A DNA stretch of 64,000 bases from Montifringilla adamsi (taxonomy: Eukaryota > Chordata > Aves > Passeriformes > Passeridae). Location of the stretch: contig JAGGNK010013559.1 of assembly GCA_017590115.1 (NCBI GenBank), forward strand, positions 1,926,305 to 1,990,304, given 5' to 3'. A program made the translations under genes and the position numbers. Below the pieces are notes generated by a model. It was given only the letters and a program-made list of their open reading frames with translations, searched no databases and was not told the DNA's origin. Of the stretch, positions 10,501-22,246 are shown piece by piece. Each line of letters opens with the position of its first letter. Position 1 is the stretch's first letter.

Positions 10501-11639
10501 AGAGGTTTTAGGGGCACAAATACCAACACATCCTTGTCAGCCTCCCAGAGAGAAAAGGGCATTATTGCCAGGCAGACAAGCCTTGCCCTCTCTCTCTTTT
10601 GTTTCCTACAAGGATGCTAAAGATGGACTATTTCAGTGACAATTTCTTGGCCTCTGTGGAGAGCCAACTCTTATCAAGAACGAGTTTTAATTTCTTGTGT
10701 GGGTTTGGAAACCCTCTGGTTGATGGTAACTGAGGTGAAAGGCCTGAGGTATTAATGGGGAGGGGGATTGAATCAAAATTGTGAAGACAAGTTCAAAAAC
10801 TCTGAGGACTCAGGGAAAAATGCCTTGGAAAATGGTAGTTCCTGGCTCAAAGCAAAACAGTGTTGAGGGCAGCGCTCCTGGGGAGTGCTGTGTGCCCAGA
10901 GGGGAAGAAATGGTTGCCATGTGGCTCTAGAGCTTTTGGGGTTCTTTCCCCTTTGTCCCCCTGTTTATTTCTTTATAGCACTGAAGGACAGATATTCCAA
11001 TGATTGGTAGACTGAACGATGAGGTGATTTTTGTATCAGGCTTAAAGCAGACCGGGTGGTGCAGAGAATGGTTCATTGAATATTCATCTTCCCGCAGTTC
11101 TGATTGTGTGAAAACGATGGCTAGGAGATATGACTTGAATAGTAACAATTTTAAATTTTATTGGGTGTGTCTTTGATTTGACCTTTTAATATTGGCATTG
11201 TCTGCTGTTAGAACTGCGCAGCAGAGTGAGAGCAAAAGAGCTGTGTAACACTACACTTCATGGTTTTGTTGATAAGTTGCCTTCAGGAAATACCCAGTGA
11301 GGAAAGTCAACCGAATTAGCAAGAATTAGGTTGGTTTTTCTCCTGGTTAATGATTTCAGTGTGCCCTAACAAATGTTACTGCAAGTTGAGTAATCATCCG
11401 TACTGTAAGCCTAGTTTTATCCTGGTCCAAAAAGAAGCCCTGCACTACTTGTTTTGCATCTATCCCTAGAAGGCAACTTCATTCCGAGGTTTCATGCCCA
11501 TGGGTGGTATTGGTGCTTTTTGAAGTCCAAGTAGAATATTCAGAAAGGCCTCGTAGCTCTTTATGTTCATCTGTATAATGTAGGGAGGGGAAAAACCCAA
11601 ATCTGGTGTACACATTTGTATTGAAATAACGTTTTTTTT
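7591..11639. other. Gene-free interval, possible long RBM15 3' UTR or intron
   Basis: I see no convincing exon here on either strand. The sequence has ordinary AT content, T-rich runs, and few recognisable interspersed repeats, which is unusual beside the repeat-dense DNA further on. A (TTTTG)n microsatellite lies at 8217-8243. The sparse repeats would suit a long 3' UTR or a constrained intron of RBM15, but nothing in the sequence proves transcription. Confidence 0.4.
8217..8243. repeat. (TTTTG)n microsatellite
   Basis: Five tandem copies of the TTTTG pentamer follow a T run. Confidence 0.9.
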
Positions 11640-12019
11640 CCTCCTGCAAGCAAATCTGGTGGACTGCAGAAGACAACCGCATGGGATACCAAGCTCTAAT
11701 GGACCTTTGGGAAGAGAAGCTGTGGCTTATGTGGAATTTACATGGTCCTCCTGGTGGAAGAAAGCTTATCTGTTTAGTATTTGTGCATTTTACTAAAATG
11801 GCAGCTTTAAAAAAAAAAAAAAAGTTGTGTATCTGCTATTGTGATGCCAATGCCCGTGTTTTAAGTGGAAAAAAAAAATGACCTCTTTGCTTTGTGCTGT
11901 GTACACAAGATTGCTGGAAAAGTAAAGGAATACCCTTTTTATGGCTCACACAGCTTAAAAGTAGCTGTCACTCAAACATGCGCTCACAGTTGAGCTGATT
12001 TTGTTTCATTCTAAATAAA
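11640..12019 (+). other. RBM15: Possible alternative 3' terminal exon of RBM15
   Basis: A strong polypyrimidine tract ending 'ttttttttcctcctgcaag' (about 11632-11650) looks like a splice acceptor. The exon-like sequence after it contains 'accaagctctaatgg', which is compatible with the end (KL-stop) that I recall for an alternative RBM15 C-terminus in mammals. An AATAAA lies at 12014-12019. The frame does not line up exactly with that tail, and the matching donor in the first exon appears to be absent, so this may be only a conserved non-coding remnant. Confidence 0.3.
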
Positions 12020-15000
12020 TTGTTTCTTTTGAGGAAAATGGTTTTTCTGCCTGGAAGTGAATTGACGACAAACGTTTGGCCCCTGTGTTGGCAGCGGAGG
12101 GGTTCCTGCTGCTGCTGCCCAATTGAGCTGATAGTTGTGGGTCTTGAGCAAGAAGCAGGGAGAGCACCGACACTTTTGCGTTGATCGACCTGTGGTACCA
12201 GTCAGAAGAATTTGTATCTGATGGCCTTGCTGTGGCCCCCGTGTTTGCAGTGAAAAAGGGGTCACTTGCTGCGTTTCTCCTCAGCGGGACGGGGCGGCGG
12301 TGCTGCTGCTGGCACGCAAGAAGCAGGGAAGCACCACCCTGCGCCTCGGAACGGTGGCCAAGTCTGGGGCTTCGCTGGTTGGAAGAGCTGGAGTTCCTGA
12401 ATTTTAAGTTTCTGATTTATTTTGTTCACCCAACATGTTTGCCTTTAGTTTTGATTCTTGGTTTTTTTTTTTAATTTTGAAGAAAAAAAGTTTTGAAATT
12501 GCTTTGAATCTTGCACGTAAAACCTTTGCACCAAAATTGCCAAAAGAAAAAGAGAAATGAGTCCTTAAAAGTGTTTAAATGCTGTTAATAAAGCCTTTCC
12601 TGCCGTACGCGAGGCGCTCCTCCATCTCCAGGGGCTTTTCAGCAGTTGTGGGTTTAGTGCTGAATGGATGAAGAGTTCCTGAGAGCTGGAGGCGGTAATT
12701 TAAACCTTTGCGTGGTGTCTCAGTGCCTTATTTTGACCGGTTTTGAAGCCAGTGGTTCCACACGCCTCGGATGTGCATGTGCCCTGCTCGCGTCCCGGCC
12801 CCGCCGCGCGCTCCGTGCAGTCGCTCCCGGTGTAGTGCAGACGGGGAGAGGAACAGCCGGAGGCGGCCCGAAAACGTTGTGTGCTGTAGTTCTCCTGTCC
12901 CGGGGGCTCCTGAGCTTTGGAAAGCTGTTCCCGTGCAGGAGCACAACTCCGTGTTTGCTGCAGGAGACTTCGGGGCGCGCCTGAGGACCGCGGCCGTCGA
13001 GAGGAAGCTGCCACTGCTGCGTCGTCGGCTTCGGGAGCTGCCGTGCTGTGCTCGTGGTAGAATTCCTGTGACGTGCCATGAAGATACCTTGAACGCTTGC
13101 CCTCTTTGCCTTGACACACTTTAACTTCCATGGATAACCCCCTGCAGCCGGGCAGGAGCTTTGCTAGGCTGCAGATGCCTCTCAGCCGACGGATGCTGTG
13201 GTTGTGCTCTGCAAGGTGTCTGTTCCCGGGGCAAAGCGCTGTGTAAATCCCTAAAACAGGTAAGGCGCTGGAAGAGGTTGGACTGAGTTGTAATGTAAAA
13301 GAAGATTGTTCACTTTTTGTTGCCTTGATTGTTAATGCTTACTAATTGTGGTTTCTTCAGTCGCCCTGCTGCTCCACCCGCTCGGGAATGGGGGCGAAGG
13401 AGCCAACTCTTGGATGTACTTCCCTGTTTGTTGGGGAGTCCCGTTAGGAAACAGGGCCATGCACATAAAGCTACATGTTCTCAGCTTGGCAAGCTGGAGC
13501 TGTTATTTTGACTTCATGAACTGCTTGAATTAACACTGCTTTAACCCAGAGTAGTGTTTATAATTTGTATGTGTTGATAAGGAAAGCCAAGCCAATGATT
13601 TGGCAAATTGTCTGTGTTTGTGGGATGCAGGTGTAATAATTTAAATGAAACTTTTTGTTGTAAATGGGAGCAATTGTAGATATTGCTGGTTATGAGGGAA
13701 GGGAATTTGAGAGGGGAGACTCAGAAGACGCCTTTTCTTCTAGAAGTTGGTGTTTGTAGTTAAAATTCCTATTTTTTGCCATGTATTACTTGTGCTGTTG
13801 AGATACAGCCTCTGAATCTCCTTTGAAGTGTTGTACAGTAGGTCTGGGGCTGGGAGCAATAATGGGAGATGTGTTTCAGCCCCTTTGCCTGGGCTGGGCA
13901 TTGATGCTGGCAGGAGATGGGTGATCTGTCAGTGTACCCCAAAAAAGGGGATCTTTTTGGTAAGCTGGTCACCTGCTCAGGTATTCAGGTGTTTGTGTCA
14001 GGCCTTGGGCACTATCCCACTCTTTGGGTGTGCTTTGAAGTGACAGTGGCTGTTCCAGAAGAGTTCTGCCTCTCTTGAGTCAGATTTCACTGTCTGTTTC
14101 ACTGGGAGATGGTTCCCTGTCTCCTTTACATCATGCATTTATTCCAGAGACTCGGAGGTATTGTGGGATGTGCTGTGGGATGATTCTCCTGCAGTCACTT
14201 TGCCTTAGCAAGTTGTTTTTTGGGTGCTGGGTCTGCCCCTCTGCCTTTTAAAGGGTTTAGAGGGATGCTCCAGTGGCCAGGTAGAGCCAGGCTGTTGGTA
14301 AAACCACTCTCTTGGAAGGGTTAAGTGCTCTCTATGCATCATATTAATTTGGCTAATGAGACTTCTGGGGAAAGTGGATTTATAACGAGAACCATTTAAT
14401 TAACTGCACTGCAGCAGAGAGCAATGCGAGCGGATTAGATGGGAGCAGGTTATTTGAATTCACACATTTTTTAGAACTGTGCTTTTACCAGCTGCAGCTG
14501 AATTAATAAGTTTAAAGCATCAGATGGCCCAGATTCTGCTCGTGGCCAATAACAAGCTTGTGTTGGCCTCGTGCTACTGGTTTACTATGAAATGACAAAT
14601 GCTCTTGGAGGATATGCTCCCACCTCGTGTCCCGAGGTCTGGGGCAAAGAGTGAAAAGGGTTTGGTCAGACAGGCAGAGCACTGGAAAGGCTCTTGGGCT
14701 GCTGGCTTTGTGATTCCCGTTGTGTTTCCTGTGGTTCTTGGCTCGGAGCCCTGTGCCTGAGTGTAATTAGAGCTGCCTTGAGAACTGGGTGAGGTAAACT
14801 CCTAAGGCATAGTGAGCTCTGAGGGACTGGGTCAGTGCACGTGCTGTGATGGGTTTGACAGGAGCCTCCTGCTGCTCATCCTATTTGTCCACGTGCTGGA
14901 GGTGCCTGTAGCAGGAGCAGAGAATGTGGATGGTAGCACAAAGGTTGCCTATTTTTCCCCCCTTTGTACCCTGCTCCAGGGATGTATTAATTAAACATGG

Positions 15001-15829
15001 GAACCCAGGGTGTGGATGCTGTCACACATGCTGCTGGGCTGTGCATTAATGAGTTGCCACCTCCCAGCCCAGCTCTTGGGTTTGAGCTCGTGTGTGCTGT
15101 CCCAGGATGGGGATGGGGATGGGATGTGGTGGGCTCCACAAACGAGCAGATGAGCTGTGGATTAATTGTGGGTCACAGCTATTTCATCTCCTTATCTGCC
15201 TGCCTTGACCTTCATGCCTAGTTCTGCAATTGCATCTGAAGATCGGGCTGGAGGTTTTTGGCTCTGTTCAGTATTTCCTGTCCCCAGATGCAGCAATAGG
15301 TCAGGCCAAGGTTTAGCAATGCACACAGCTTGACCCAGCCCCGAGCTGGCAGCGTTCCCTGGCATTGCTGCCCTTTGTGCAGGCGAGCACTTGGATCCTG
15401 CAGCCAGCCTCTCCTTTCAGATGCATGTGCTGCATTTCCAGGCTTGGAAACTAAAATTGCACGTTTTAGATATGGCTGGGGACACAAATGTGTGTCTGAG
15501 CACACATGAGGGGTGTAGAACGGTTTGAGTGAAGGGAAGCCAGCGAGGTCTCCCGGGGTGGTTGTTGAGCTGTTTGCACATGGAGAGGAGATGTCCTTTG
15601 GGCCATGGAGGTGTTTGCAGCCCCCGTGGCCAAGGGATTGCTTTGGTCCCTGCCAGCCTGGGCTGCTCCAGCTCTGACCTGGGCAGAGGTTCAGGGCAGG
15701 ATGAGGTCCTGAACCACCTGAGCTGCTGCTGTGGGGGCCCGTGGGGAGCCAGCAGTGAGAAAAGGGGATGTTGATGTTTCTCATGCTGCTCCTCGGGTGG
15801 GTGAAGACAAGGCTCTGAATGAGGACCAG
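12020..15829. other. Gene-free interval
   Basis: No supported coding exon is visible. A short CpG-rich patch at about 12770-13030 carries open frames on both strands that share no family features. A poly(A) signal AATAAA lies at 12587-12592. The rest is unremarkable single-copy-looking sequence. Confidence 0.4.
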
Positions 15830-16126
15830 GAGGGACTCTTCATCAGGAACTGGAATGACAGGACAAAAGAGAATGGATTCAACTGAAAAAGGGAAAATTC
15901 GGGTTTGATATTGGAAAAAATCCTTCCTTGTGAGGGTGGTGAGGCCCTGGCACAGGGTGCCCAGAGCAGCTGTGGCTGCCCCACCCCTGGAAGTGTCCAA
16001 GGCCAGGCTGGATGGAGCTTGGAGCACCCTGGGCTGGTGGAAGGTGTGGCAGGGGGTGGAACAAGATGAGCTTTAAGGTTCCTGCCAACCCAAACCATTC
16101 CAGGGTTCTGTGATTCTAAGACCTTG
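15830..16126 (+). mobile_element. CR1 LINE 3'-end fragment
   Basis: A CR1 tail in forward orientation, recognisable from 'gtgagggtggtgaggccctgg' at about 15931, 'gaagtgtccaaggccaggct' at about 15990, and the terminus 'ccaacccaaaccattccag' followed by 'gttctgtgattct' near 16113. Confidence 0.85.
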
Positions 16127-17739
16127 TGTTTCACGTGTGCCAGCCCAGCTTTCCCCCCTGGCACTAAGGCACAGCCTGTTCTGAGCTCTCAGGTATCTGA
16201 GGGTGCCTTTGCTGTTCCTCGTGGCACTCAGAGCTGCACCCCAAGAGCAGCTTGAGGCTGAGAGAGCCCAGTCCCCATCCCTGTCACCCGCCTTGTGTCA
16301 GCCAGGGTGGCTGTGACTCCTTCCCAGCTTGTCCAAAGGCTTGGGGGGCTGGAGCTCAGTTTATTGTTTTGTTTTTTTTGTCGCTGGGGTGCTGTAAAGA
16401 CACCCTTTGCCTCTTCCTTCCAGAGTACAATCCTGGCTCTATCTTGTCCACGTGAGGGATATCTGTAGGGGAAAGTTTTGCAAAGCTTGGTGGTGGCTTC
16501 AGAGGCAAAGTTTGCTTTGGAAAAGAGACTTTGACCCATTAATTACTTCTGGAATTGTCCATTAGCATGAGCAAGAGCTCCCGTCCACTTTGTGGTTTCT
16601 GCAGGCTGGAAAGTTTTCCCATGAGGATCTCAGCTAAAGCTAAAACTTCTGGGTTTTCAACATCTGCTTTAATTTTTGTTCATTAGAGTCACTGATAAAT
16701 TCCCATGAACTTCAGTGGGAGCCATTACGGTATCTTTAAAGAGTCTTATTATTATTTTCCAAACAACTCCCACCACCTAAGAAGGCTTCCAGCTTCTCAG
16801 AAGTGAAACTTTTTAATTCAGGCTCTGGTGAATTGCAGCCTAATAACGCTCTGCTTCATAAACACAGCTGCAGGACACGTTCCAGGCCAGGGGGGAAACC
16901 AGCACCAAAAAAAGTGTTCCTGTTATCAGTGTGTGTGAGGGCAAGTAAACAGCCCAGACCACGAGGGATCTGCCAAACAGGGGAGGGAAGAACAGCCACG
17001 TTTCCTGTTGCTGGAAGGCCCCGATGTCACATCCTTACCCAGCTATTTTAAATTGCTTTTGGCTTTCTTCACGTGGCTTAAGGTGCACACAGGAACCCCA
17101 GCAGTGCTGGCAGCTGAATCACCTTGTCTGGGGTGGTTTTTGTGCTGCCACAGCTGTGGAACAGCCTCTTGTTCCCCTTTAAAATGGGAACGGTGGAGAT
17201 TTCCCCCTGTGGTTGCTGAGTGTGCGGGGGGCGTGCAGAGGAGCAGCTTTGCCGTGCTTTGGGTTCACACAGGCCCTGGAAGGTCAGAGGAGATCCCAGG
17301 GACGGGGTCACCCCTCACCCTGCTCAGTGTGGGGCTCCCAGAGAGCTCCAGGCAACCCCAGAGCTGGGGCACGGTGGGGAAGCAGCCGGAATAATGCCAG
17401 CCCAGGCCTCGGAGGGGATCTATCTCATAAAGGAGATAAGCATTGCTCCTTATTACATGATAAACCTCCTCTGTGCCCAGTGCCTGCCTTCAGCTGCTCG
17501 TGGTATCTGAGGAGCGCTGGGAAAGTCTCAGCCTTGGTGTTCAGTAGATTGTGTTTTTATCAAGGGCAGAGCCTGACCACAGAGAGTGTGGGGCACGGAG
17601 AGGGTTGTTTTGTAAAATTTATTTTGTGCTTTGAAATGCCTAAATCCGTGTCCTAGCAGCTGTATCCTGCCTTTCAATGAGCCAGAATACAGAACAGGGA
17701 AGGGAAACCTGCAGCTGGTAGCCGGGACACTCAGGGGTG
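16127..17739. other. Gene-free interval
   Basis: I see no exon with credible splice sites and no clear repeat in this stretch. Short open frames are not supported by any recognisable motif. Confidence 0.35.
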
Positions 17740-18072
17740 TACAATGACCATATAAATTATAAATCTAGAAATAATATATTTATTACTTATAAATATATAA
17801 AAGTATATTTTTAAATAATACAAAATAGTATAAAATATAAACAATATGTGTGAATTAAGTAATTATATAAAACAATATAAAATATAAGTAATATGTATAA
17901 ATAAAATAAATAATTGTATATTGATATATAAACGTTTATATGAAATAATATAAAATAGAAATAATATTTGTAGATAAATATTTATATCTAGAAATATTTA
18001 AAATTATATAAAAATAATATAAAATGTAAATAATGTGTATAAATAAATTAAAATAATGTACAAATAATATAA
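17740..18072. repeat. AT-rich low-complexity block
   Basis: About 330 bp composed almost only of A and T, with recurring 'ataaatataa' and 'aaaataatataaaat' strings. It lies in otherwise GC-balanced DNA. It is probably an expanded and decayed AT-rich satellite. Confidence 0.85.
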
Positions 18073-21000
18073 AACAATTCCAGTGGGTGTGGGGGGTGCA
18101 GTGTGCTTCCTGATGTGAGCTCCAATTGCACCAACTTCCATTCCTTTGACAGACCTGAGCTGAGTCTTAGCAGCTTTTTATTGTGGCATGTGGAACATCC
18201 CTTGAAGCAGGTTTAAGACCCAGCAGGTGCCCACCCCATAAATCAATCCTGCCAAGATGCCTGCCAGGCACTGGGAGCAGGTCCTGGAGGCTGCCCGGGC
18301 TCCTCCTTCAGGATTACACCTGGGAGTAAATCACTGGTAGCAGTGGAGAAGCTTTTCCTTCTAGGAGGGATGGCACCCCTGCAGCCCAGCTCTGTGGATG
18401 GCACAAACCCAGGAGTGATCCTTGTCTTGTTGGAGAAGCCACTTCCATATTTTCTTTTTGCTTTTTTAATCCTGTGGTGCTAAAATTAATCAGGATTCGG
18501 GGTATTAGTCCTCTGTCAGTGCTCAGAAAACTAATGATCTAAATGAAGTTTTAAAGTTGTTTTTTTTTTCCTCAGAGGTACTCAGGTGTTTTAGCAGGTC
18601 TTAGGGGTACAGTGAAAATTGAAGGATGTGTTCTTGAGTTCCTTTGGTCACTCAGATTCCTTCCAGCCAGCTCTGGTTCCCTGCAGGTTGCTGGATCTTT
18701 GGAGAATTCTTGAGCGTTTGGTTTCTCTGCACCATGATTTTCAGAAGGTTTTTAAACCCATGAATCCTGGTTAAAGTCCTTCCAAATGTGGTTTCCCATC
18801 AGGATCCAGCTGGCCATGGCATATTATCCCATGTGCAGGGGATGAGCTTGGGCAGGAAAATGTTCCCCAGGTGACTCAGGGCACAGTGCTGAGGCTGGCA
18901 TTGCTTTTCCAGGGGGTTTGATTTATTGTGAGTGAAATCTTGGAAAGATCCAGGAGGTTGCTGGTGATTTCTTCCCAGTGCAAAGGCTGGAGATGCTGCC
19001 TGTGAGGTGCACGAGGGCTGGAAGGCAGGAGGGATCCAGTTCTCCACTGCCTGCCCAGGGGCAGGAGGGATCCCTGGGAGGCACCACCCCCCAACAAAGC
19101 ATTTTCCATGCTGAGGATCATTTTTAGCCATTGCTGCTGATTTTCTCTACTGCAGATGAGTAAGGGAAGAATTTCCTTTGAAAGGGAAAAATTAAGGGAA
19201 TGTAAGGTAAATGTAAGGAAATGTAATGGAAATGTTGGGAATGTAAGGAAAATTAAGGGAATGTAAGGCAAAAATTTTCAGGAATAATTTCCCCATGGAA
19301 AGGGTGCTCAGACCTTGGCAGGGAGGTTTGGAGTGCCCATCCCTGGAGGTGCCCAGGGAATGCCTGGAGGTGGCACTCAGAGCTCTGGGCTGGGGACAAG
19401 GTGGGGATCAGGCACAGCTGGGACTCAACAATCCAGGAGGGCTTTTCCAGCCTTAAAGATTCTGGGATTCTGTGAAGGGAGCAGAGACAAAAGGGATTTT
19501 CTAGTCCACCTCAGATTGCAGTTTTTAACCTCATTTGTGTCACAGCAACCCCTGCTCTTGCATTTCTCCACACATGAACACCCTGTCGTGTTCTTCACAG
19601 TGCAAAAACAGCTTTAGGAAGTGATTTGCACCATGGCTTCAGTGGGATGGAAAAACCTTCCTGGGCCAGATGTTCCCATCCTCACTGCTGCTCTCTCTCA
19701 TGCACGTGGTGTATCCTGCAGTAAATAAATGCCTTTGGTTTTCAGAGCTGCCAGGGGAACTGAACCATCTGTTCTGTGTTTGCCTTCCCAGCGCCAGGTG
19801 TGAGCAGAGAAGTGTTTGACCACCAGCCTGAGCCTGCTCAGTGGAAAAACAAAGGTTTGAAGACTCTTCACGCCCCTCCCAGCCCGCTGGCAGGATGGTG
19901 CAGGGCTCCTGGGAGGAGTTTCTCGTTGTGGGCATTGGTTTCCTCAACAATTTTGGATGAACAAGAGGTAATTGTGGCTGGAGAAAGGTGCTTTGCCTGT
20001 GCAGGATTATTCTGGGGACAAATAAAGGCTGGTGGTGCCCATCCACGGGCTGGGATGTGGGAAATGGGAGCTCCTGAGCTGTGTGCTCCTCTGCAGAAGG
20101 AAAGGGGGGGGGACAAGAGCTCCAATTTTGCTAAATAAGAGTAAGGAATTGGTGACATATTGGTCTGATGGAGAGAGGGCAGGATTCTCTTTAAGATCCT
20201 GCAGGTTTGGAGGGGAGCTTTGTTGGAACAGATGGGGTGGGAGGTGTGGACACCACATCCTGCCAAGTTGTTTCTTGGTGGCAGAAGAGGTGAAAATATC
20301 ACAGGGCTTGTGTTGAAAGGAGGAAGGTGTTGAGCAGAGGCTTCATTTACAGGGAGAGGGAGAGAGCAGAGCATAAAAGGTGTTGGAATTGTGTAGAGTG
20401 GGAGCAGCAGGGTGAGGAGCTGCTGGGTGGCTCTTTCCATCCCCACAGAGCTTTAGTCCCGCTCTGTTAAAAGCCAGAAGCACAGTTGCTCTGAGGGAGA
20501 TACAGAAAAAACCTAAAATCCTAAAATGCCTTCCAGAAAGAAATGCTAAAATCCTAAAGCTTTAGGATTGGAAAACCTCCCACGTGGTTCCTGTTACAGC
20601 AGCAAACCAAAGCTGCTGGTAATGTTTGAGTTGGTGAGAGTGAGGAACTTTATTGTTTCACGAGGTGAAAACTCAATTTTTTTAAAATGAAAGCTTCGTC
20701 CCTGCTGCAGAAGGGCTTGGCTGAGGCCTCAGTGCAGGATTGGTTGAGTATGGTTCATCCCCCTGCAACTCCCAGTGCCTTAAACACCTCAGAAATAATC
20801 ATCTTATCCAGAAATCCTGGTGGATTGCAAATTCCAGGGAATTTCCAGGGCTTGGAAAATTCCCTCCTGGGGATCCTTTAAGTCCTGGATCAGATATTCA
20901 CTGGTCCATGCCAATCCCAGAGTGGTGGATGCTGAGGTTTCAGGTGTAAAGGGATGATGGTTACAGTGGAAAGCACCATTCCCAAAGCACTTGCTGCCTG

Positions 21001-22246
21001 CAGATTCCTGGGAGAAGCTGTCAAACAGCAGATGAAAAATTAACTGTTTTGTAGCACTGAAAATCCCCAATCCCTGTAATTTTCCTCTCTTTTAAGCACA
21101 GTTTCTTTGGCACTGTGTAATTGTGTAACTGCTGGATTTGGCCCATCATCTGTAGAGGAACTTTCTTACCTGTGACAGTGTTGGAGCTCCTTGAAACTGT
21201 TAAAATATTCTGTAGCTTTTCAATAAATATAGACCATTTGGGCTTGAAATAACCTGTTTCACACTTTAAAGGAGTGTTTCTATAGGGGAAACAACTCTCT
21301 TGCTGCCTTAATATTAAATAAAGGGATGAGGAATAAAAGGGGTAAGAAAAAAATAGGATAATTAAATCTCCTTAATAATTAAAAAAAGGGAAGGTAAAAA
21401 GAAGGATAACGCCATTGGTTGGAATGAATATCCCAGGCTGACATAATAATTTCAAATACCAAATTTTTTACCATAATAATTTCAAATACCAAATTTCAAA
21501 AAATTTCCCCTTCACTACTGGAAAGAAAGTCCAGGCTGCTGTGTTGTGTCTTATCCATCCTAATTAAATCTGTGGGATGCTGGCTGGATCCAGGCTCAGC
21601 ACTGGAGCTGCCTCTGTGTGTGCATGGAATCCCTGGGAGTCTCTGGAGGGTTGGGAAGCTGGGGAGGGGTGGGTTTGGTCTCTGACTTTGCTGTGTCCTG
21701 GTTCTGGCTTTAATTAAAACTGGTTTTTACTCCAGGTCCTCTGTGCTGTGGCAGTAAGTGTGCCTGGGATGTGGAATGGCCCCACAGCAGCGTCCACCCC
21801 AGAGAGAGGAGCTCCTGGAGCAGCTGATCCTCATGGAAGGATCACCCTGACCTCCCTGTCCCTGCTTCCATCCCTCCCCAGGGCCAGCTGTTTGTGTGTG
21901 AGCAGAATGAGCTGAAATCTCCGCTGTGCTCTGGCACTGGGAGCTCCCTGGCTGCTCATCCCACGAGGTGAGTGAGTCAGCTCTGCTCTGGGAAGGACAG
22001 AGCTGAGGATTCAGTCTGAGAGGCAGAAAAACCCAGCTCAGGAGCAGAGGCACCATGGGCTGCATTTCCCCATACACTTTCACACTGTGCATTTCTCAGC
22101 TGGCTTTAATCAGGACAAATATCCAGGTATCCAAACTGAATCTGACATCCAGCAATTCCACTTTTCAGTGTTGCTGCTGTTGATCCTTCCCAGTACAGGC
22201 AATGGCTTTCCCACGTAGATGTGATCAAATCCCAGCCTTTAAAACT
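18073..22246. other. Interval downstream of SLC16A4 (includes a CR1 tail)
   Basis: No coding exon is supported. The SLC16A4 3' UTR must occupy the right-hand end on the minus strand, but no single poly(A) site stands out. A short 'ggaatgtaaggaaa' tandem array lies at about 19195-19265, just before a CR1 tail. Confidence 0.4.
19270..19475 (+). mobile_element. CR1 LINE 3'-end fragment
   Basis: A short CR1 tail. It begins 'aggaataatttccccatgga', continues through 'cccatccctggaggtgccca' at about 19337, and ends at 'agattctgggattctgtg' near 19475. It is the same segment as the end of the copy at 800-1705. Confidence 0.85.
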
